Positions 1 through 8,286 of a DNA stretch of 64,000 nt are shown one piece after another. The notes under the pieces were generated by a model. It was not told where the DNA came from. It did no database searches and saw nothing but the letters and a program-made list of their open reading frames with translations. The stretch lies in assembly GCA_930633495.1 (NCBI GenBank), contig CAKNFJ010000001.1, positions 3,557,001 through 3,621,000 of the forward strand. Direction: 5' to 3'. This DNA comes from Hyphomicrobiales bacterium (GTDB taxonomy: Bacteria > Pseudomonadota > Alphaproteobacteria > Rhizobiales > Beijerinckiaceae). Position 1 is the first letter of the stretch; every line of letters begins with the position of its first letter. The translations under genes and the position numbers were made by a program.

Positions 1-1485
1 CTTGTCCGTACCGCACCGCTCTTCGCCGGGCTCGACCTTGCCATCGCCAAGGGAGACCGGCTCGGCCTCGTCGCCGCCAATGGCCGCGGCAAATCCTCGC
101 TCCTGCGCATCATGGCCGGCATGGAAGAGGCGACCAGCGGAACGCTGACCCGGTCGCGCGGCCTCGTCACCGCCTTCGCGCCGCAAGATCCGCCCGCGCG
201 CCTCCTATCGATGAGCCTCTACGATGCCGTATGCGACGCGCTTGATGCCGAGGCCGCGGAAACCGAGAGCTGGCGCGTCGACGTGCTGCTCGACGACCTC
301 ATGGTCGACGAAAGCCTACGGCATCGTCCGGTTTGCAGTCTGTCGGGCGGCTGGCAGCGAACGATGCTGCTGGCCCGAGCCGCGGTGGTCGAGCCGGATC
401 TGCTGTTGCTGGACGAGCCGACCAACCATCTCGACCTTGAGCGGATCGGTGTGCTGGAGCGTTTCCTTGCGGGGCTGGCGCGCGATTGCGCCGTGATCGC
501 GGCGAGCCATGACCGGGCCTTCCTCGACGACGTCACGACGCGGACGCTGTTCCTGCGGCCGGTGGAGAGCGTGGATTTCGCCTTGCCCTATTCGCGTGCG
601 ATCCAGGCTCTGGAGGAGCGCGACGCAGCGCGGGGCCGGCAGTTCGAGAACGACATGCGCAAGGTCAGAGCGTTGCGCCAGCAGGCGGCCAAGTTGAAGA
701 ATATCGGCATCAATTCCGGTTCCGATCTGCTGGTGGTCAAGACCAGGCAATTATCCGAGCGGGCCGACAGGTTGGAGGAAAATGCCCGGCCGGCCCACAA
801 GGAACGCTCGGCCGGCGCGATCCGGCTGACCAATGGCGGAACCCATGCCCGGGCGCTCGTCGCGCTCAGGGACACGGTGATCTCGACGCCGGATGAGCGG
901 CCGCTGTTTCGCACCGGGCAACTCTGGATCGAGAATGGCGACCGGATCGCCCTTCTCGGCGCCAATGGCAGCGGCAAGACGCGGTTCGTCACGCGACTGC
1001 GGGAGGCGCTGCACGGGCAGGATCCCGATATCCGCGCGGCTGCGAGCCTGAAGGCGGGTTTCTCCGGCCAGACGCTTGCGCAGCTCGATATCTGGCCGAC
1101 ACCGTGGGAGGCGGTCAAAGGTACAAGCGACATCGGCGACCAGTGGGCCCGCACGCTGCTGGCTGGAGCGGGGATCGCCAGCGAGGCCCAGAATGCGCCG
1201 CTCAGCCGGCTCTCGGGTGGACAGAGGGCACGGCTCGCCATGTTGCTCCTGCGCCTCGCCCAGCCGAATTTCTATCTGCTGGACGAGCCGACCAACCATC
1301 TCGACATCGAGGGGCAGGACATGCTGGAGCGCGAGCTCGTCGAGCACGGTGCCGCCTGCCTGCTGGTCAGCCACGACCGGGCTTTCGTCCGCGCCGTGGC
1401 GACGCGGTTCTGGGTGATCCTCGGCAAGAAGCTGATCGAGGTCGACGATCCCGATCCGGTGTTCGACCGGCTGATGGCGGGTTGA
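1..1485 (+). CDS. ABC-F family ATP-binding protein, 5' end missing
   Basis: This is a duplicated-ATPase ABC-F protein. Such proteins are soluble, ribosome-associated ATPases, and some give antibiotic resistance. The reading frame is open from base 1, so the window edge cuts the N-terminus. An ATG at 112 lies after the first Walker A (AANGRGKSS, about bases 76-102) and is therefore not the start. The order is Walker A1, signature LSGGW, Walker B1 LLLLDEPTNHLD, a charged helical linker (about bases 600-800), Walker A2 GANGSGKT (about 958), signature LSGGQ, Walker B2 LLDEPTNHLD and a C-terminal H-loop SHDRAF. No membrane segments are visible. The first signature ends in W rather than Q. It converges with the SGNH hydrolase gene. 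Which ABC-F subfamily it belongs to cannot be told from this sequence. Confidence 0.93.
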   Translation, partial: LVRTAPLFAGLDLAIAKGDRLGLVAANGRGKSSLLRIMAGMEEATSGTLTRSRGLVTAFAPQDPPARLLSMSLYDAVCDALDAEAAETESWRVDVLLDDLMVDESLRHRPVCSLSGGWQRTMLLARAAVVEPDLLLLDEPTNHLDLERIGVLERFLAGLARDCAVIAASHDRAFLDDVTTRTLFLRPVESVDFALPYSRAIQALEERDAARGRQFENDMRKVRALRQQAAKLKNIGINSGSDLLVVKTRQLSERADRLEENARPAHKERSAGAIRLTNGGTHARALVALRDTVISTPDERPLFRTGQLWIENGDRIALLGANGSGKTRFVTRLREALHGQDPDIRAAASLKAGFSGQTLAQLDIWPTPWEAVKGTSDIGDQWARTLLAGAGIASEAQNAPLSRLSGGQRARLAMLLLRLAQPNFYLLDEPTNHLDIEGQDMLERELVEHGAACLLVSHDRAFVRAVATRFWVILGKKLIEVDDPDPVFDRLMAG

Positions 1486-1547
1486 GCCGCCCGGCGGTGC
1501 GGGGCACTTCTGGAGCTTGATAACGCGTCGATCGTCAAAAGGCGGGT

Positions 1548-2744
1548 TCAGCGCGGCCAGCGATAGTCGTCGAGCCGGCCGGGAACCGGGTCGGGTGCGA
1601 TGCCCTGGCCGAAGACGCGTTCCAGCTGCATCGCCGCGTCGCCACGCCCTCGTGCTTCGGTGATCGAGGCCAGCAGCGGCTGTTCCGAGCCCGCAGCCTG
1701 TCCGGTCAGCGGCTGGATCGGCCCCGCCAGCGGCCGGACCTGCAGCGCCGGGGGCAGGCCGAGCGTCGGCACGCCGGCGACCATCTGGTCGATCAGGCGT
1801 TCGACGTCGCGAGCCTGCGGTGTCGCGGCAGCCGGCGCGCCGGGATCCGTGGGGACGGGCAGGGCGATGACGCTGTTCTGCGGCGCCGCCTCGATGATGC
1901 GGCGGATCACGAGATCGACGAAATGGGCGGCCTTGCGAGCACCGGCGGCGGTGAAATGGATGCCGTCGCCAAGGCGCAGCCGCATCGGCTGGCCCGAGAC
2001 GTCCGGGCCGGTCGCGGCATAGCGGTTCTCGGCATCGACGAAGCCGCCCCACAAGTCGACATACTGCCCGCCGGCCTTCTCGACGCGCTGCCGGTAGAGC
2101 TCGTTGAAGGTGACGAAATCGGCCGAGAGCCGCCCGTTCTGCACCGGCGGCGCGCCGACCCAGATCAGCGGGATGCGCCGGGCCGCGAAGGCGTTGGCGA
2201 CGAGGTCGATGCGGTCGCGGTAGAGCTCGAGCCAGCGTGGGCTCAAGGCCTCATGGACCGTATCGCCGTCGCGGATCGGCTGGCGGTCGTTGAGGCCGAC
2301 GAGCATCACGCCGATGCTGATCTTCTGGTCGCCGGCCAGGATCTCGGAGACCGCTTTCGGCCAATCGTAGAAGTCGGTCCGGACGAGGCCGGAATCCGGC
2401 TTGGCCTTGTGAATCACCTCGACGTCGGGCCGGTTGTTCAGCGCATCGTCGAGACCGCCGGCCAGGAGGTTGGCGAGCGAATCCCCCATCACCACGATGT
2501 GGTGCGCGACGTCGACCTTCGGGATCACCGGATCGTCGCGGACGACGACGGGAGCATCGCGGCGGCGGACCACCGGCGCCACGCGCTGCCGCGGCTGCGG
2601 CGCGGCGCGCTGTGGTCCAGCCGGCAATTGCCAGAAGAGCTGGAAGAGGTTGCGCTGCTGCTGCTGGGCAATGGAGACCGGCCCGCCCGTGATCAGGAGC
2701 AGGCAGGCGGCAGTCAGAACCAAGGCGAACGAACGCAGGCGCAT
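1548..2744 (-). CDS. SGNH/GDSL hydrolase family protein (DUF459-like), secreted
   Basis: Predicted exported esterase or acyl-hydrolase-like protein of about 398 aa. The chosen ATG at 2744 gives a Sec-type signal (MRLRSF followed by a hydrophobic stretch ending near SIAQ). An upstream TTG at 2780 would add 12 residues in front of the signal. Block I of the SGNH fold is visible as VVMGDSLANLL, with the catalytic Ser in GDS. The C-terminal DGIHF supplies the Asp-x-x-His pair. The region just after the signal is rich in Gln, Pro and Arg. DUF459 proteins are common in Rhizobiales and are thought to act in the periplasm, possibly on cell-envelope polymers, but the substrate is unknown. It lies just downstream of the lytic transglycosylase on the same strand, which fits an envelope role. 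Confidence 0.85.
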   Translation of the reverse strand: MRLRSFALVLTAACLLLITGGPVSIAQQQQRNLFQLFWQLPAGPQRAAPQPRQRVAPVVRRRDAPVVVRDDPVIPKVDVAHHIVVMGDSLANLLAGGLDDALNNRPDVEVIHKAKPDSGLVRTDFYDWPKAVSEILAGDQKISIGVMLVGLNDRQPIRDGDTVHEALSPRWLELYRDRIDLVANAFAARRIPLIWVGAPPVQNGRLSADFVTFNELYRQRVEKAGGQYVDLWGGFVDAENRYAATGPDVSGQPMRLRLGDGIHFTAAGARKAAHFVDLVIRRIIEAAPQNSVIALPVPTDPGAPAAATPQARDVERLIDQMVAGVPTLGLPPALQVRPLAGPIQPLTGQAAGSEQPLLASITEARGRGDAAMQLERVFGQGIAPDPVPGRLDDYRWPR

Positions 2745-2803
2745 CGGCCGATCCGGTCCAGCACGTCGTATCGCACTCAATATAGGGCGGGATGGTCCGG
2801 AAG

Positions 2804-4036
2804 TCAGCGCTTGCCGCGCATCCGCGCCAGCAGGGCCGGCGTCGGATAGCCGTCCGGGATCTCGCCGGCGCTGATCTGGTACTGGCGCACGGCCTCGCGC
2901 GTGCCGGTCCCGATGCGCCCGTCGGCGTCGTGGTCGTAGAAGCCGAGCGCCTTCAGCCGGTGTTGCAGGTCCTTGGTGCCGGCCATGTCCAGTCGCGCCG
3001 CCTTGACCGGCCAGTCGGCCTGGATCGCCGGGCGCCCCATGATGCGGTCGCCGAGATGGCCGACGGCGAGCGCATAGGCATCGGACGAATTGTATTTCTT
3101 GATGACGTCGAAATTGGCGGTGAGCAGCATCACCGGGCCGCTATGCCCCGCCGGATAGAACAGCCGGCCTTCGCCGGAGGAGGGCAGGCGGCCACCATCG
3201 GCACGGCGCACGCCGGCCGAGGCGAAGCTGGCGAAGCTCGCCTTGTTGAGACGATGGTCGAAACCGTTCGGCAGCGTCACCTCCATGCCCCAGGGCAGGC
3301 CCGGCACCCAGCCATAGCCCTTGAGGTAATTGGCGGTGGAGGCGATGGCGTCGCTCGACGAGTTCCAGATGTCGGCATGGCCGTTGCCGGTCCAGTCGAC
3401 GGCGTATTTCATGTAGCTCGACGGCATGAACTGGGTATGGCCCATGGCGCCGGCCCAGGAGCCTTTCAGCTCGCCGCGCTCGACATAGCCCTTCTCGATC
3501 AACTCCAGTGCGGTGAGCAATTCGTCGCGGAAGAAATCGCCGCGATAGCGGATCGAGGCGAGGGTCGCGAGCGAGCGGATGACGTCCTTGCCGCCCTTGA
3601 AGGAGCCGTAATTGGTCTCCATGCCCCAGACGCCGAGGACGACTTCCTTGGGGACGCCGTAACGGGCCTCGACCTGGGCGAGCACGGCGGCGTTCTCGGC
3701 CGCGGCGTCGCGGCCGCGCTGGATGCGCGCCCCGCCGACGGCATTCTCAAGATAGCCCCAGATCGGCGCGCTGAATTCGGCCTGCTTCTTGGTCAGGGCG
3801 ACGATGGAGGCATCGGGCGTGACGCCCTTGAACGCGAGGTCGAAGGTCGCGCGCGAGATGCCGCGCGCCTGCGCCTGCGGCCAGAGGCGTTGCAGGAAGA
3901 TGTCGAAGGAGGCGCTTGCCGGCGTCGCCTGCGCGCTGCGGGCATGGGCGCCGGAGACGTTGATCGAGCCGGTCGTCTGCGCCAGCGCAGGCGCCAGGCT
4001 GATAAAGGCCGAAGCTGCGATGACGGACAGGCGCAT
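2804..4036 (-). CDS. lytic murein transglycosylase, MltB/GH103 type with C-terminal peptidoglycan-binding domain
   Basis: Cleaves the MurNAc-GlcNAc bond of peptidoglycan in the periplasm, leaving 1,6-anhydroMurNAc ends. The ATG at 4036 is chosen because GGGAG lies just before it and it opens a clean signal peptide (MRLSVIAASAFISLAPALAQ). A further in-frame ATG at 4072 lacks a ribosome-binding site. The catalytic Glu sits in VWGMETNYG, and the GH103 signature GAMGHTQFMPSSY follows. The last 60 residues (LQHRLKALGFYD onward) form a PG_binding_1 domain. The length of 410 aa is normal for this two-domain class. A perfect CtrA box lies about 50 bases upstream, suggesting cell-cycle control. The following SGNH hydrolase gene on the same strand may be co-transcribed. 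Confidence 0.93.
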   Translation of the reverse strand: MRLSVIAASAFISLAPALAQTTGSINVSGAHARSAQATPASASFDIFLQRLWPQAQARGISRATFDLAFKGVTPDASIVALTKKQAEFSAPIWGYLENAVGGARIQRGRDAAAENAAVLAQVEARYGVPKEVVLGVWGMETNYGSFKGGKDVIRSLATLASIRYRGDFFRDELLTALELIEKGYVERGELKGSWAGAMGHTQFMPSSYMKYAVDWTGNGHADIWNSSSDAIASTANYLKGYGWVPGLPWGMEVTLPNGFDHRLNKASFASFASAGVRRADGGRLPSSGEGRLFYPAGHSGPVMLLTANFDVIKKYNSSDAYALAVGHLGDRIMGRPAIQADWPVKAARLDMAGTKDLQHRLKALGFYDHDADGRIGTGTREAVRQYQISAGEIPDGYPTPALLARMRGKR

Positions 4037-4373
4037 GGACACTCCCGAGAGGCTGGATGGAACCACCATCACAGCGCCTGAACAAGATTAACCGAAGGTT
4101 AAGCCTGCGAGCGGCGGAGCGCCAGCTTCACGATTTGACAAGCCGGGGCGGTTGGCCGATTCTTGAGGGATGAACAGCGCCTCTCCCTTCCGCCGCGGTC
4201 TGCACCGCTCGGGTAACCTCATCGCGGGCTTCTAGCCCCGGGCCTGTTGCGCTTGGCGCCTCCGGCTCGGGGGCGCTTCTTCTCCGAGTTCACTTGTGCG
4301 TTCGACCGTTCGATGCCCTGCGGCGCATGCCCGCCGGCCGGCGTTCGCCTTTTCAAACGAAAGACCTGATCCC
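4037..4373. other. gene-free divergent region between the transglycosylase and rnk
   Basis: This is 337 bases without a convincing coding frame. It holds the CtrA box at 4088-4102 near the transglycosylase start. The remainder must contain the rnk promoter and leader. I see no clear repeat of the families found elsewhere in the window. Confidence 0.6.
4088..4102. promoter_or_regulatory. candidate CtrA-binding site (TTAA-N7-TTAA)
   Basis: The sequence TTAACCGAAGGTTAA matches the full CtrA consensus TTAA-N7-TTAA exactly and is itself a palindrome (TTAACC, 3-base loop, GGTTAA). It ends 52 bases upstream of the lytic transglycosylase start on the minus strand. CtrA is the master cell-cycle response regulator of alphaproteobacteria and often controls envelope and division genes. 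Regulation here is inferred from sequence only. Confidence 0.65.
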
Positions 4374-4784
4374 ATGACCACCAAGCGTCCCGCAATCACC
4401 GTCACGGCCGCGGACCACGCCATGCTGAGCCGCATCGCGGCCGGCGCCGCCAACACCATGCCGGAGCTTGCCGCGGAGCTCACCCATGAGCTCGACCGCG
4501 CGCGCATCCTGCCGGAAGGGCGGGTTTCGACCGATCACGCCCGCATCGGCAGCCAGATCGTCTACCGCGACGAGAGCACCAAGCGCGAGACCACCGTCAC
4601 GCTGGTCTGGCCGCAGGATGCCGACATCGAGAAGAACCGCGTCTCGGTGATGACCCCGATCGGCGTCGCGCTGATCGGCATGGCCGCCGAGCGCTCGATC
4701 GACTGGACGACCCGCTCCGGCGACGTGAAGCGCCTGACGGTGCTCGAAGTGCGCGAACCGGCCGAGGAGCCGGCCGCGCCCTGA
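4374..4784 (+). CDS. rnk: Rnk-like nucleoside diphosphate kinase regulator (GreA/GreB C-terminal fold)
   Basis: A 136-aa protein with a helical N-terminal part and a GreA/GreB-type C-terminal domain (from about GSQIVYRD to the end). Rnk proteins bind RNA polymerase near the secondary channel and compete with Gre factors. In other bacteria they affect nucleoside diphosphate kinase levels. The ATG at 4374 (MTTKRP) is used because homologues begin near there and the 26 codons before it look like untranslated leader. The segment TPIGVALIGMAAERSIDW is the typical core of the domain. It is followed closely by galE on the opposite strand. Regulation is not visible. Confidence 0.85.
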   Translation: MTTKRPAITVTAADHAMLSRIAAGAANTMPELAAELTHELDRARILPEGRVSTDHARIGSQIVYRDESTKRETTVTLVWPQDADIEKNRVSVMTPIGVALIGMAAERSIDWTTRSGDVKRLTVLEVREPAEEPAAP

Positions 4785-4799
4785 CGGCGGCTGGACAGC

Positions 4800-5792
4800 T
4801 TAGGCCGAGGCGTTCTTCGTCCTGAGCGTCTCCTCCCAGGCGAGCGCCTGGCCGACGATCTCCTCGAGATCGTCATGCGCGGGCCGCCAGCCGAGCTCGG
4901 CCTGGATGCGGTCGGCCCGGGCGATCAGCGAAGCGGGGTCTCCGGCGCGGCGCTCCGCCAGCGTCACCCGGAAATCGACCCCGGAGACCTTCTTCACCAC
5001 CTCGACGACCTCCTTCACCGAATAGCCGCGGCCATAGCCGCAGTTCAGGGTCAGGCTCTCCCGGCCGGAGCGCAGATGGTCGAGCGCGGCGAGATGGGCG
5101 CGGGCGAGATCGGTGACGTGGATGTAGTCGCGCACGCAGGTGCCGTCCGGCGTCGCGTAATCGGTGCCGAAGACGGTGAGGCCGTCGCGCTGGCCGAGCG
5201 CGGCCTGGCTCGCGACCTTGATGAGATGGGTGGCGTTGGGCGAGGACTGGCCGGAACGGCCCTTCGGATCGGCACCGGCGACGTTGAAGTAGCGCAGCGC
5301 GACATAGGTGAAGCCGTGCGCCTTCGCCGCATCCTGCAACATCCATTCGCTCATCAGCTTCGAGCGGCCATAGGGGTTGATCGGGTTGAGCGCGATCTCC
5401 TCCGGCACCGGCGAGATGGAGGGCTCGCCATATACGGCTGCGGTGGACGAGAAGATGACGTGCTTCACGCCGGCGCGAACGGCGCTCTCGATCAGCGCGC
5501 GGGTCTTCACGGTGTTGTTGAGGTAGTAACCCAGAGGGTCGCTGACCGATTCCGGTACAACGATCCGGGCGGCGAAATGCGCCAGTTCCGTCACGCCGTG
5601 TTCGGCGATCAGGCTCTCGACCAGCCCCTGGTCGCCGATGTCGCCCTGGACGAACACTGCTTCGGGCGTGACGGCCCACCAGAAGCCGGTGGAGAGATTG
5701 TCGAGCACCACGACCTTCTCGCCGCGATCGAGCAATTCCAGCACCATATGGCTGCCGATGTAGCCGGCGCCGCCGGAAACCAATACCGCCAT
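4800..5792 (-). CDS. galE: UDP-glucose 4-epimerase
   Basis: Interconverts UDP-glucose and UDP-galactose in the cytoplasm using bound NAD. It supplies galactosyl units for lipopolysaccharide or exopolysaccharide. Of 330 aa, the extended SDR signatures are clear: an N-terminal Rossmann motif GGAGYIGSH at residues 7-15, a Ser/Thr-rich active-site strand FSSTAAVYG, and the catalytic Tyr-Lys pair in NPYGRSK. The length matches GalE. The start at 5792 is the only ATG that preserves the nucleotide-binding motif. The gene diverges from galU, which makes UDP-glucose, so both enzymes of the UDP-sugar branch start from one intergenic region. Confidence 0.96.
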   Translation of the reverse strand: MAVLVSGGAGYIGSHMVLELLDRGEKVVVLDNLSTGFWWAVTPEAVFVQGDIGDQGLVESLIAEHGVTELAHFAARIVVPESVSDPLGYYLNNTVKTRALIESAVRAGVKHVIFSSTAAVYGEPSISPVPEEIALNPINPYGRSKLMSEWMLQDAAKAHGFTYVALRYFNVAGADPKGRSGQSSPNATHLIKVASQAALGQRDGLTVFGTDYATPDGTCVRDYIHVTDLARAHLAALDHLRSGRESLTLNCGYGRGYSVKEVVEVVKKVSGVDFRVTLAERRAGDPASLIARADRIQAELGWRPAHDDLEEIVGQALAWEETLRTKNASA

Positions 5793-5841
5793 CGTCTCTC
5801 TCGCCTCATCTTCGTCAGGAACACGACCTATCGAAAAACCG

Positions 5842-5871
5842 TTGACGGGTTCTCAAGGCCTGTCAGCTAAT
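5842..5871 (+). promoter_or_regulatory. candidate sigma-70-type promoter for galU
   Basis: TTGACG at 5842-5847 and GCTAAT at 5866-5871 are separated by 18 bases, a plausible -35/-10 pair upstream of galU. The -10 box is weak. This is a visual match only. Confidence 0.35.
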
Positions 5872-5961
5872 ACCGCCTGATGGCCGGCAACCATGACAGT
5901 TGTACGGCCATCCCCACCACCGCCTGGCTTCGGCAAGGCTATTGCGCCCAATGGATTTTTC

Positions 5962-6840
5962 ATGACGAAACGCATCCGCAAGGCCGTTCTCCCCGTCGCT
6001 GGTCTTGGCACCCGCTTCCTGCCCGCCACCAAGGCGATCCCGAAGGAGATGCTCACCATCGTCGACCGTCCGGTCGTGCAGCATGTCGTCGACGAGGCGC
6101 GCGCCGCCGGCATCGAGCATTTCATCTTCGTCACCGGCCGGAACAAGGCGGTGATCGAGGACCATTTCGACATGGCTTACGAGCTCGACGACACGCTGGC
6201 GAAGCGCAACAAGACGAAGGAGCTGGACGCGCTGAAGCACGATCTGCCGGCGGCCGGCGCCACAAGTTTCACCCGCCAGCAGGCGCCGCTCGGTCTTGGC
6301 CATGCAGTTTGGTGCGCTCGCGAGATCGTCGGCGAGGAACCTTTCGCGCTGCTCCTGCCGGACATGCTGCATTACAGCCAGGGCAAGGGCTGCCTTGCCG
6401 AGATGATCGAGGCCTATGACCGGCACGGCGGCAATCACATCGCCGTCGCGCCGGTGCCCGACGACCAGACGCATCAATACGGCATCGTCGGCGTCGAGGA
6501 CGCCAAGGCCAAGGTCTCGAAGATCACGGGCATGGTCGAGAAGCCGCCGAAGGGCACGGCCCCGTCCAACCTCCACATCACCGGCCGCTACATCCTGCAG
6601 CCGACGATCTTCAACCTGCTCGCCAATCAGGAGAAGGGCGCGGGCGGCGAGATCCAGCTCACCGATTCGATGATCGCGCTGTCGCGGCAGGAAACCTTCC
6701 ACGCCGTGCGCTTCGACGGCGAGATCTACGACACCGGCTCGAAGATCGGCTTCCTGACGGCCAATGTGGCCTATGCGCTCGATCGCGGCGATCTCGGCCC
6801 GCAGCTGCGCGCCGAGATCGAAAAGCTGCTCGATCGCTGA
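5962..6840 (+). CDS. galU: UTP-glucose-1-phosphate uridylyltransferase
   Basis: Makes UDP-glucose from glucose-1-phosphate and UTP, the precursor for galactose epimerisation, cellulose, glucans and LPS core. The protein of 292 aa begins MTKRIRKAVLP. The N-terminal nucleotide-binding signature GLGTRFLPATKAIPKEM is intact, and FVTGRNKAVIEDHFD and GGEIQLTDS are characteristic GalU blocks. A longer frame from an ATG at 5893 would add 23 Pro-rich residues not expected in the family, so 5962 is chosen. No strong ribosome-binding site is visible before either start. It is divergent from galE and is followed on the same strand by a methyltransferase gene. Confidence 0.94.
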   Translation: MTKRIRKAVLPVAGLGTRFLPATKAIPKEMLTIVDRPVVQHVVDEARAAGIEHFIFVTGRNKAVIEDHFDMAYELDDTLAKRNKTKELDALKHDLPAAGATSFTRQQAPLGLGHAVWCAREIVGEEPFALLLPDMLHYSQGKGCLAEMIEAYDRHGGNHIAVAPVPDDQTHQYGIVGVEDAKAKVSKITGMVEKPPKGTAPSNLHITGRYILQPTIFNLLANQEKGAGGEIQLTDSMIALSRQETFHAVRFDGEIYDTGSKIGFLTANVAYALDRGDLGPQLRAEIEKLLDR

Positions 6841-6869
6841 GCGGGAAGCGCGACGAAGGGAATGCGCGG

Positions 6870-7757
6870 TTGAGCGACACGAGTCTCGTCTTCGACCGCG
6901 CGCTCGGCCGTTCGCGGCTCCGGCGCGCGGTCGCGCAGGACTATCCGGATTTCCTGCTGCAGCGTGCGGCGGGCGATCTGGAGGAGCGGCTCGGGGCGAT
7001 CCTGCGCGAATTCAACCTCGCGGCCGATCTCGGCACGCCCTTGCCGGTGGTCGCCTCCGCTCTCGCCGGCAAGACAGGGCGAATCCTGCGCATGGCGGAG
7101 GCCGAGGGAGGCGGTGCCGATCTGGTCGGCGATCTCGAGCGCCTGCCCTTTGCCGCCGGTTCGCTCGACCTAGCCGTTTCGCTGCTGGCGCTGCAGGGCG
7201 TCAACGACCTGCCGGGAGCCCTCATCCAGATCAAGCGGGCGCTCCGTCCGGACGGGTTGTTCATGGGCTGCCTGCTCGGCGGCCGCTCCTTGCAGGAGCT
7301 CCGGCAGGCGCTGCTCGAAGCCGAGAGCGAGACGACAGGCGGTGTCAGCCCGCGCGTTGCCCCCTTCGCCGATCTGCGCGACCTCGGTGGGCTTTTGCAG
7401 CGTGCCGGCTTCGCGCTGCCTGTCATCGATAGCGAGATCGTCACGGTGCGCTATCGCGATGCCTTCGGGCTTCTGCGTGATCTGCGCGCCATGGGCTGGG
7501 CCAACAACCTGATCGCCCGGCGCAAGACGCCGCTGCGGCGAGAGACGCTGCTGCGCGCCGCAACACTCTACGCCGAGCGCTTCGCCGATGCCGACGGGCG
7601 TCTGCCCGCGACCTTCGAGTTCGTCTGGCTCTCGGGCTGGGCGCCGCATGAGAGTCAGCAGAAGCCGCTGAAGCCCGGTTCCGCCAAGGCCCGGCTGGCC
7701 GATGCGCTGGGCGTGCCGGAGATCAAGGCCGGCGAGAAGCCGGGAGGTGAGGGATGA
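6870..7757 (+). CDS. class I SAM-dependent methyltransferase (NDUFAF5/BioC-like)
   Basis: A 295-aa protein whose N-terminus (LVFDRALGRSRLRRA) and following Methyltransf_11-like core resemble the alphaproteobacterial relatives of NDUFAF5, a mitochondrial complex I assembly factor, and more distantly BioC. The core segment GDLERLPFAAGSLDLAVSLLALQGVNDLPGAL corresponds to motifs II-III of the Rossmann methyltransferase fold. Motif I is weak. Translation appears to start at a TTG (6870) preceded by a purine-rich stretch. The stop codon overlaps the next gene's start by four bases (ATGA), so the two are almost certainly translated as a pair. The true substrate is unknown. Confidence 0.8.
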   Translation: MSDTSLVFDRALGRSRLRRAVAQDYPDFLLQRAAGDLEERLGAILREFNLAADLGTPLPVVASALAGKTGRILRMAEAEGGGADLVGDLERLPFAAGSLDLAVSLLALQGVNDLPGALIQIKRALRPDGLFMGCLLGGRSLQELRQALLEAESETTGGVSPRVAPFADLRDLGGLLQRAGFALPVIDSEIVTVRYRDAFGLLRDLRAMGWANNLIARRKTPLRRETLLRAATLYAERFADADGRLPATFEFVWLSGWAPHESQQKPLKPGSAKARLADALGVPEIKAGEKPGGEG

Positions 7758-8191
7758 GCGAGCGACAGCCACGCCTGACGCGTGCCGATTTCCGCATCTT
7801 CCGCGCCATTCCGACGCGCTGGCACGACAACGACGTCTTCGGGCACGTCAACAATGTTGTCTATTATGGCTGGTTCGATACGGCGGTGAACGCCTGGCTC
7901 ATCGAAGGCGGCTTTCTGGACCCCTCCAGGAGCGAAATCGTCGGGCTCGTGGTCGAGACGGCTTGCACCTATTTCGAGAGCGTCGCCTTCCCTGAAACCG
8001 TCGAGGCGGGGATCGCGGTCGAGCGGCTGGGCAACAGCTCGGTGACCTACCGCATCGGCATCTTCCGGCAGGGCAGCGAGCAGGTGGCGGCGCAGGGCTG
8101 CTTTACCCATGTCTATGTCGAGCGCGCCGGGCAGAAGCCCGTGCCGATTCCGGCGCAGCTCCGGGCGGCGATGGCGGCCATCCAGAGCTGA
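7754..8191 (+). CDS. acyl-CoA thioesterase, 4HBT hot-dog family
   Basis: A 145-aa hot-dog thioesterase of the YbgC/4-hydroxybenzoyl-CoA type, hydrolysing acyl-CoA thioesters in the cytoplasm. The active-site block TRWHDNDVFGHVNNVVYYGWFD contains the conserved Asp and the GHVNN turn that bind the thioester. Its start codon overlaps the methyltransferase stop (ATGA), indicating translational coupling. The natural acyl-CoA cannot be deduced. It ends about 95 bases before purL and probably lies in a separate transcript. Confidence 0.88.
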   Translation: MSERQPRLTRADFRIFRAIPTRWHDNDVFGHVNNVVYYGWFDTAVNAWLIEGGFLDPSRSEIVGLVVETACTYFESVAFPETVEAGIAVERLGNSSVTYRIGIFRQGSEQVAAQGCFTHVYVERAGQKPVPIPAQLRAAMAAIQS

Positions 8192-8286
8192 AAGGTACCG
8201 TTGCGCCCGGAATGCGTTGTCTCGCGGCCTGAGGCAGGCTATGCCCCTGCCAACCCCCTCGCCGGACCGTCAGGAACCCTGAGCCC

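Noticed and set aside
2804..4081. Long opposite-strand frame across the transglycosylase gene
   Set aside because: It is the shadow of the real gene. It lacks recognisable motifs, while the minus-strand protein has a signal peptide and a GH103 active site.
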